The notes below the pieces were generated by a model. That model had not been told where the DNA came from. It made no database searches and saw nothing but the letters and a program-made list of their open reading frames with translations. The position numbers were made by a program, and so were the translations under genes. 5,834 bases of DNA from Trueperaceae bacterium. Its GTDB lineage: Bacteria; Deinococcota; Deinococci; Deinococcales; Trueperaceae. Location: the NCBI GenBank assembly GCA_007121175.1, contig SKMG01000010.1:1-5834 (forward strand). Reading direction: 5' to 3'. The first letter of the stretch is position 1. The number at the start of each line of letters is the position of its first letter. Below are positions 1-4,790 of this stretch, one piece after another.

Positions 1-1556
1 GGCAGCGTAGGCGGCTGTGGGCCTCGCTGGGGCTGCTGCTCGGTGCGCTGGTCGCGGCCGCGGCGGTGGGCGTCGGCGGCACGTACGTCACCTGGCTCTT
101 CGTACCCGAGGCGCCCCCCTATATCGGCCTCGTCTTCGGCGTCTTCGCCCTCGTCGCCCTCCTGAGCGCCATCGCGAGGCGATACCAGTGGATTATGCCC
201 TGGTACTACTTGCTGCCGGCGATGCTCTTCCTGCTCACGTTCACGGTCATGCCGATCGGGCTCACCGTGTTCCTGGCGCTCACCGACTACGCGGGAGCGC
301 GCAACAACCAGCTCAACCCGACCACCGAGACGGCCATCGTCGCGGCCGACGGCGCGCGCATCGAGGTCACCGACATCCGCGGGCTCAACTGCGCAGTCCT
401 CCACCGCGGCTGCCAGGACGTGCGCGCCCGGCTCTACGCCAGCGGAGAGTTCGAGACCCAAGCGGTCTCGTTCGAGGGCACGACCCTGGTCGTCGACCCG
501 GCGCCGCCGACCGACCGGTTGGTGACGTCGGTCGAGTTCGAGCTCGTCGACTTCGGCTTCCGGGCCGAGTTCCCGGTGGTCTCCGTCGTCGGCAACGTCA
601 TCGAGCTGGGCAGGCCACCGCCCGGGCCCGTCGACCTCGAGGAGATCGCGCTGAACTTCGAGCGGGTCCGCCTCGAGCGCCGGATCGTCGACGTCGACGG
701 CGACGTGCTCACGCTCGACGAGCCTCTGCCCGTGGGCCTCGAGTACACCTCGGTCGCGCGCTACAACGACTTCAGCTTCATCGGGCTTCGCAACTTCCGC
801 ACCATCCTGGCTCAGGCCAACCGCTCGCTGATCCCAGTGTTCACCTGGAACGTCTCGTTCGCCCTCATCACCGTCATCCTCAACATCGCCTCCGGCGTGC
901 TCCTGGCGGTGCTGCTGAACGACCGCAACCTGCGCCTGCGAAATCTGTACCGCACGCTGCTGATCCTCCCGTGGGCACTACCCGGCATCATCACCATCCA
1001 GGTGTGGCGGGGCTTCCTGAACAGCAACTTCGGGACGATCAACCGGATGCTGGCACTGCTCGACCTGCCCGTGCTCGACTGGCTCGGCGATCCGACCTCC
1101 GCGAAGGTCGCCGTGCTGGTGGTGAACCTATGGCTGAGCTTCCCGTTCATGATGACCGCGACGCTCGGCGCGCTCTCGGCGATCCCTGACGAGCTCTTCG
1201 AGGCCGCCCGCATCGACGGCGCTTCGGCCTGGCAGAGCTTCTGGCGCGTCACCGCGCCGCTGCTGCGCATGGCGCTCGTGCCCATCGCGCTCACCTCCTT
1301 CGCCTTCTCCTTCAACAACTTCAACGTCATCTTCCTACTCACCGACGGCGGTCCGGCGTATCCGGGCGGCACTTCGACCGCGAGGGCGACCGACATCCTC
1401 ATCTCCTGGGCCTACAACGAGGCGTTCCGCTCGCAGGGCGGTTTCGCCTACGGTCTCGGCTCGGCGATCTCGCTCTTGATCTTCGTCATCACGATCGCGA
1501 TGAGCCTCATCAACTTCCGCGTCACCGGGGCGCTGCGCGAGGAGTCGCGCACATGA
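1..1556 (+). CDS. malF: Maltose/maltodextrin-type ABC transporter permease MalF (5' end cut off)
   Basis: Inner-membrane subunit of a sugar importer, expected to pair with MalG and a MalK ATPase dimer. The reading frame is open from base 3 to the window edge. A GTG at 66 could be called as the start, but that would cut through the first membrane segment, and the 21 codons before it align with E. coli MalF, so the true start lies upstream. Counting from the GTG codon, membrane segments lie near the N-terminus, 18-38 and 46-73. A large extracytoplasmic P2-like loop (about 75-235) follows, then the BPD permease core from about 255 to 488. The ABC-contacting EAA loop is E379-A380-A381 with G385. 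The motifs LLILPWALPG, SFAFSFNNF and LLTDGGP match MalF closely. The visible 517 residues compare with 514 in E. coli. Two loop cysteines (C109, C116) could form a disulfide. Family is certain; the sugar transported is not, because several pocket residues differ. Confidence 0.95.
   Translation, partial: QRRRLWASLGLLLGALVAAAAVGVGGTYVTWLFVPEAPPYIGLVFGVFALVALLSAIARRYQWIMPWYYLLPAMLFLLTFTVMPIGLTVFLALTDYAGARNNQLNPTTETAIVAADGARIEVTDIRGLNCAVLHRGCQDVRARLYASGEFETQAVSFEGTTLVVDPAPPTDRLVTSVEFELVDFGFRAEFPVVSVVGNVIELGRPPPGPVDLEEIALNFERVRLERRIVDVDGDVLTLDEPLPVGLEYTSVARYNDFSFIGLRNFRTILAQANRSLIPVFTWNVSFALITVILNIASGVLLAVLLNDRNLRLRNLYRTLLILPWALPGIITIQVWRGFLNSNFGTINRMLALLDLPVLDWLGDPTSAKVAVLVVNLWLSFPFMMTATLGALSAIPDELFEAARIDGASAWQSFWRVTAPLLRMALVPIALTSFAFSFNNFNVIFLLTDGGPAYPGGTSTARATDILISWAYNEAFRSQGGFAYGLGSAISLLIFVITIAMSLINFRVTGALREESRT
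1540..1544 (+). promoter_or_regulatory. Ribosome binding site of malG inside the malF end
   Basis: AGGAG lies inside the last codons of malF, 8 nt before the ATG at 1553. It supports that start and, with the ATGA stop/start overlap at 1553-1556, indicates translational coupling of the two permeases. Confidence 0.75.
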
Positions 1557-2842
1557 GGAGGCTCTGGCACGTTCCCCCCGTCCTGCTCGCACTCCTCCTG
1601 CCCGCGACCGCGTTGGCGCAGGTCGAGCGCGGGCGTTTCCTGGTGATCCCGTACGGCTGGGCCTGGGCGCTCTTGGGCCTCGCCGTGATCGCCGCCGCCG
1701 TCGCGGCAATCGCCTACCTCTACGGACGCCTCACGAAGCCGGGCCGGGCGCTCCGCTACGCGCTGGTGTCGCTCAAGCACGTCTGCATCTGGATCGCTAT
1801 CTTGGTGACGGTCTACCCCATCGTGTACTTAGTGGCGGTCTCCTTCAACCGCAGCACGTCGCTCGCGACGGTGCCGCCACGTACCGGCAACCTGCTGCTG
1901 CAATCGGGCGTGCTGCCGGACCCGGCCAACTTCTCGCTCATCCAGTACCAGCGGGTGCTCAGCGAGACTCACCTCGACGGCTACCAGTGGGCGTTGCTGG
2001 CGCTCTCGCTGGCCGCGCTGCTGGTGTTCCTCGTCGCGCAGCTCGTAGCGGCCCTGTCGCGCGGCGCTCGCCCGCCGATCGGCAGGTACGCCGGCTGGAC
2101 GGTCCTCCTCGCGAGCGGCGTGCTGATCATCAGCATCACACCCGATCAGTTCTACGCCCTCGGTCCCGAGGGCCAGCGTATCCGATCGTCGACGACCGGC
2201 ATGATGGTGCTCTACATCCGCAATACGCTGCTGGTATCGGGCATGACGGGGCTGTTCGCAGTGATGATCAGCACCACCGCGGGCTACGCCTTCGCACGCA
2301 TGCGCTTCGAGGGCCGCTACCAGACGCTCATGATCTTCGTGTTCGTGCAGATGTTCCCCGGGTTCATGGCGCTGGTCGCCATCTTCTACCTGATGAACTA
2401 CCTCGGACTCCTGAACACCTATCCGGGGCTGATCCTGGCGTACTCGGGCGGCGCGATCGCCTTCTCGTCGTGGATCTTCAAGGGCTATCTGGAGTCGATC
2501 AGCCCCAGCCTCGAGGAGGCCGCCATGGTCGACGGCGCTACGCGCTGGGGCGCCTTCTGGCGGGTGATCCTGCCGATCAGCACGCCGATGCTGCTGTTCA
2601 TCTTCCTGCTGCAGTTCATCGGGACCTACTCCGAGTTCTTGCTGGCCAACGTGCTGCTGACCAGCAACGAGCTCTGGACGGTCGGCCTCGGCCTGCGGGC
2701 GATGGCCTCCGACGCGTTGACGACGCAGTGGGGCCTGCTCGCCGCCAGCGCGATCCTCGGGAGCCTCCCCATCCTGATCATCTTCTACACCTTCCAGAAT
2801 GCCTTGACCGGCCAGTACACCGCTGGGGGCGTCAAGGGCTAG
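1553..2842 (+). CDS. malG: Maltose/maltodextrin-type ABC transporter permease MalG, enlarged form
   Basis: Second membrane subunit of the importer, translated from an ATG that overlaps the malF stop (ATGA). The core matches E. coli MalG: STTAGYAFARMRFEG (240-254), QMFPGF, the EAA loop at E322-A323-A324 with G328 and ILP 339-341, and the C-terminal TAGGVKG that in E. coli MalG ends the protein. It has 429 residues against 296 in E. coli. One part of the excess is an N-terminal extension. Residues 1-23 look like a signal peptide (basic MRR, hydrophobic core, ALA-Q site), followed by a membrane segment at about 36-57 and a basic turn. The canonical first segment is at about 76-97. The other part is two added hydrophobic segments (about 146-167 and 180-197) between the canonical first and second segments, separated by a basic turn. 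The four additions are even in number, so the topology of the core is preserved. Family assignment is secure; the role of the additions is unknown. Confidence 0.95.
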   Translation: MRRLWHVPPVLLALLLPATALAQVERGRFLVIPYGWAWALLGLAVIAAAVAAIAYLYGRLTKPGRALRYALVSLKHVCIWIAILVTVYPIVYLVAVSFNRSTSLATVPPRTGNLLLQSGVLPDPANFSLIQYQRVLSETHLDGYQWALLALSLAALLVFLVAQLVAALSRGARPPIGRYAGWTVLLASGVLIISITPDQFYALGPEGQRIRSSTTGMMVLYIRNTLLVSGMTGLFAVMISTTAGYAFARMRFEGRYQTLMIFVFVQMFPGFMALVAIFYLMNYLGLLNTYPGLILAYSGGAIAFSSWIFKGYLESISPSLEEAAMVDGATRWGAFWRVILPISTPMLLFIFLLQFIGTYSEFLLANVLLTSNELWTVGLGLRAMASDALTTQWGLLAASAILGSLPILIIFYTFQNALTGQYTAGGVKG

Positions 2843-2863
2843 CCGCACCCGCCGGCGGTCGGC
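2842..2863 (+). terminator. Weak hairpin just after malG
   Basis: GCCG at 2842-2845 can pair with CGGC at 2860-2863, and ACC (2847-2849) with GGT (2857-2859), leaving one bulged C and a 7-nt loop. No T-tract follows. It starts on the last base of the malG stop codon. It could reduce read-through into the cyclase gene, but such stems arise readily in DNA this rich in G+C. Confidence 0.2.
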
Positions 2864-2880
2864 TCTATAACCGAGCGCTC

Positions 2881-2909
2881 TGGACATGCGGCCACCAAAT
2901 CGCTAGCGT
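2881..2909 (+). promoter_or_regulatory. Candidate housekeeping sigma promoter for the diguanylate cyclase gene
   Basis: TGGACA at 2881-2886 matches five of six bases of the TTGACA -35 box. A 17-bp spacer leads to TAGCGT at 2904-2909, which fits the actinobacterial TANNNT -10 pattern. Transcription would begin near 2916, giving a leader of about 50 nt before the ATG at 2965. The -10 overlaps an 8-bp palindrome, CGCTAGCG (2901-2908), flanked by CCAC (2892-2895) and GTGG (2908-2911), which could be an operator or chance. An alternative -10, TATAAC at 2866-2871, has no recognisable -35. Confidence 0.45.
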
Positions 2910-2950
2910 GGGAGCAGGGCGCACGGGTCCGGCGGCGCTCGGGCACCGAA

Positions 2951-2957
2951 GGGGGAG
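2951..2957 (+). promoter_or_regulatory. Ribosome binding site of the diguanylate cyclase
   Basis: GGGGGAG lies 7 nt before the ATG at 2965. It decides the start: the frame is open far upstream through malG in a shadow frame, and an in-frame GTG at 3001 is the only close rival. Confidence 0.7.
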
Positions 2958-2964
2958 CGGCGGG

Positions 2965-4155
2965 ATGACGGAGCCGCACGCGACGAGTCGAGGTCGATCG
3001 GTGGACAAGGACGGGACTGCACGACCGCGTCGTCGCGTCGATGGTGACACGAACGGCGATGGGAGCGGCCGGCTCCTGCGGAGCGCCGAGACGATCCGCG
3101 ACATGCTGGTGCAGATGCCGGTGGGCCTGGTGGTCGCTGAGGCGCCGAACGGCGACATCGTGATGGTCAACGACGAGGCCGAGCGCATTCTCGGGCGCCC
3201 GTTGATCCCGGCACGGGACAGCGCCGCCGACGAGGGCTGCGGCGCGGTCCGCGGCGACGGGACTCCGTACCGCGCCGACGAGCTTCCCCTCGCCAAGGCG
3301 CTGCGCGGTGAGACCCTCCGCGGCGCGCTGGTCGACTACCGTCGCGGCGACGGCAGGACGATCCAGCTCGGCGTGAACGCCGCTCCGCTCTACGACGATG
3401 ACGATCGGATCATCGGGGCGGTCACGATCTTCGTCGACGTCACCGACCAACGCGCCGACGAACAGAGGACCCGCTCGACGCTGGAGCATCTGGTCGCTGC
3501 GCGGACGCGCGAGATCACGCTCCGCAACGTCGAGCTCGACCGGCTGAACGACGAGCTCCGCGCGCTCACCGACGGGCTCGAGGAGATGATCCGGCAGCGC
3601 ACGGCCGAACTCGCGCACCTCGCCCACCACGACCACCTCACCGGTCTGCCCAACCGTATGCTGCTCGTGGAGCGGCTCGAGCGGGCAGTGACCAGCGCCG
3701 GGCGCTACGGCCGCAACCTGGCCGTGCTCTTCATCGACCTCGACGGCTTCAAGTACGTCAACGACACGTTCGGCCACGACGCCGGCGACGAGGTCCTCAA
3801 GGAGACCGCCCGGCGGCTCGGGGCGAACCTGCGCTCCAGCGACACGTTGGCCCGCCTGTCAGGCGACGAGTTCGTCGTCCTCATCGCGGAGATGAGCCGG
3901 CCGGACGACGCCAGCGACATCGCCGAAGCCCTCCTGGCGTCACTCGCCGAACCGTATGCCGTGCACGGCGATCAGGTGGCGCTCAGCGCCTCGATCGGCG
4001 TGAGCATCTTCCCCCGCGATGCGAGCAGTGCGGCGGAGCTCCAGCAGCACGCCGACATCGCGATGTACCGCGCCAAGGAGTCGGGCAAGAGCCGCGTCAG
4101 CTTCTACGGCCCCTCCAATCAGGAGGCCAGCCTGTTCGAAGACCTCTGGACGTGA
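2965..4155 (+). CDS. PAS-GGDEF diguanylate cyclase, cytosolic
   Basis: Predicted to condense two GTP into the second messenger cyclic di-GMP, controlled by a PAS sensor. It has 396 residues and no membrane segment or signal peptide. The N-terminal 40 residues are polar and likely disordered. The PAS domain spans about 41-162 and belongs to the type with a DGTPYRADELPLAKALRGET-like stretch (98-117). A coiled-coil signalling helix covers about 163-218. The GGDEF domain runs from about 219 to 382: DHLTGLPNR (223-231), FIDLDGFKYVND (256-267, metal-binding D258), GHDAGDEVL (270-278), and active-site loop S299-G-D-E-F303. Serine for the first glycine is a common, usually active variant. The inhibitory I-site R290-S-S-D293 sits five residues before it, so product feedback is expected. 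The protein stops 14 residues after the domain with no EAL domain. The PAS ligand cannot be read from the sequence. It likely has its own promoter and is not clearly part of the malFG operon. Confidence 0.93.
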   Translation: MTEPHATSRGRSVDKDGTARPRRRVDGDTNGDGSGRLLRSAETIRDMLVQMPVGLVVAEAPNGDIVMVNDEAERILGRPLIPARDSAADEGCGAVRGDGTPYRADELPLAKALRGETLRGALVDYRRGDGRTIQLGVNAAPLYDDDDRIIGAVTIFVDVTDQRADEQRTRSTLEHLVAARTREITLRNVELDRLNDELRALTDGLEEMIRQRTAELAHLAHHDHLTGLPNRMLLVERLERAVTSAGRYGRNLAVLFIDLDGFKYVNDTFGHDAGDEVLKETARRLGANLRSSDTLARLSGDEFVVLIAEMSRPDDASDIAEALLASLAEPYAVHGDQVALSASIGVSIFPRDASSAAELQQHADIAMYRAKESGKSRVSFYGPSNQEASLFEDLWT

Positions 4156-4162
4156 GCGCCAA

Positions 4163-4194
4163 CGCGGGTCAGCCGGCGCGGGTCAGCCGGCGCG
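4163..4194. repeat. 14-bp tandem repeat with hairpin potential after the cyclase gene
   Basis: GCGGGTCAGCCGGC occurs exactly twice in a row (4164-4177 and 4178-4191), with one matching base before and three after, so about 2.3 copies. It begins 8 nt past the cyclase stop codon. The two GCCGGC cores (4172-4177, 4186-4191) can form a 6-bp stem with an 8-nt loop; GGCGCG/CGCGCC (4175-4180, 4191-4196) is a competing stem. No T-tract follows. It may act as a weak terminator or be a replication-slippage duplication. The rest of the 4156-4301 gap shows only the -10-like box described separately. Confidence 0.6.
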
Positions 4195-4290
4195 CCCGTG
4201 GCCGGCTGTGTCGATCGGTGACGCCACCGCCGCTGCCCACCAAGGCCGGGCTCGCGCCGCCCGCCGCTCCGGCGCCGCCACGGCAGGCGG

Positions 4291-4296
4291 TACCCT
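4291..4296 (+). promoter_or_regulatory. Candidate -10 box for leaderless transcription of the SprT-like gene
   Basis: TACCCT fits TANNNT and ends 5 nt before the ATG at 4302, the spacing expected when transcription starts at or beside the start codon. The upstream purine-rich stretch AGGCGG (4285-4290) is a poor and rather distant Shine-Dalgarno (11 nt), which agrees with a leaderless message. No convincing -35 box lies 16-19 bp upstream, so this stays tentative. Confidence 0.35.
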
Positions 4297-4301
4297 GACG
4301 C

Positions 4302-4784
4302 ATGGAGCTCGCCGTCGCCCGCAGACTTGCGCTCGAGTTGATGCAGCAGCACGGGGTGGGCGATTGGAGCTTCGCCTTCGACAACGCCAAGCGCCGGCTG
4401 GGCAGCTGCCGCTACTCGCAGCGCACGCTGACGCTCTCGGGCCCGCTCACGCGCCTCAACGACGAGGCGGTGGTGCGCGACACGATCTTGCACGAGATCG
4501 CACACGCGCTCACGCCGGGCGCCGGCCACGGGCTGCGCTGGCGTGCCGTGGCTCAGCGCCTCGGCGCCGCGCCGCGCTCCTGCGTCGAGGCGGGCGCTAT
4601 CGCCGTGCCTCCCGCACCGTACGCCCTGGTCTGCGACGGCTGTGGGGCGCGGCTCCCGCGCTACCGCCGCCCGCGCCGCCGCTTCGTGTGCCGCGGCTGC
4701 TTCGAGCGGCATCGGCGCGGCCTCGGTCCGCGCCCGCAGCCGTTGCGGGTGGTCAGCTCACCGCGCGAGCGGCCCGGACCGTAG
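4302..4784 (+). CDS. SprT-like zinc metalloprotease-family protein with C-terminal zinc ribbon
   Basis: 160-residue protein of the SprT-like family, relatives of the eukaryotic DNA-protein crosslink protease SPRTN; the bacterial members are poorly characterised. The catalytic signature is visible: H64-E65-I-A-H68 with a third metal ligand H76 in GAGHGLRW (73-80), E65 being the expected general base. The N-terminal part reads as a compact helix-strand region (W22, F24, F26; LGSCRYSQRTLTLS at 33-46) typical of the fold. A zinc ribbon follows, with C111-x2-C114 and C130-x2-C133 separated by 15 mostly basic residues, then a short Arg/Pro-rich tail. The length is normal for the family. No signal peptide is present, so it is cytosolic. 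The ATG at 4302 lies directly behind a -10-like box. It converges on the exporter gene with 6 bp between stop codons. Family is secure; the substrate is inferred by analogy only. Confidence 0.88.
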   Translation: MELAVARRLALELMQQHGVGDWSFAFDNAKRRLGSCRYSQRTLTLSGPLTRLNDEAVVRDTILHEIAHALTPGAGHGLRWRAVAQRLGAAPRSCVEAGAIAVPPAPYALVCDGCGARLPRYRRPRRRFVCRGCFERHRRGLGPRPQPLRVVSSPRERPGP

Positions 4785-4790
4785 CGCGCG

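Noticed and set aside
66..68. GTG as the malF start codon
   Set aside because: The frame continues to the window edge with residues that complete the first membrane segment and align with E. coli MalF; no ribosome binding site fits the GTG well.
17..1189. Long open frame (390 codons) on the + strand inside malF
   Set aside because: The translation is Arg/Pro/Ala-rich and low in complexity, typical of a shadow frame of a high-GC gene; malF in the other frame has clear homology over the same bases.
2866..2871. TATAAC as the cyclase promoter -10
   Set aside because: It matches five of six bases of TATAAT but the sequence 16-18 bp upstream (CCGCAC region) does not resemble a -35 box; the TGGACA-N17-TAGCGT pair is better.
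1829..2887. 352-codon open frame on the minus strand opposite malG
   Set aside because: Its residues (many Asp, Glu, Gln, Arg, His) are the complement pattern of hydrophobic malG codons, no domain is recognisable, and it covers a well-supported gene.
1987..2964. Upstream extension of the cyclase frame through malG
   Set aside because: This part is Arg-rich shadow sequence. A strong ribosome binding site at 2951-2957 and the ATG at 2965 mark the real start.
2839..3777. 312-codon minus-strand open frame opposite the cyclase
   Set aside because: No recognisable domain; explained by the codon bias of the PAS-GGDEF gene on the other strand.
4085..4155. Truncated EAL domain after the GGDEF domain
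   Set aside because: The tail after the GGDEF domain is only about 14 residues and no EAL-like sequence continues in any frame after the stop.
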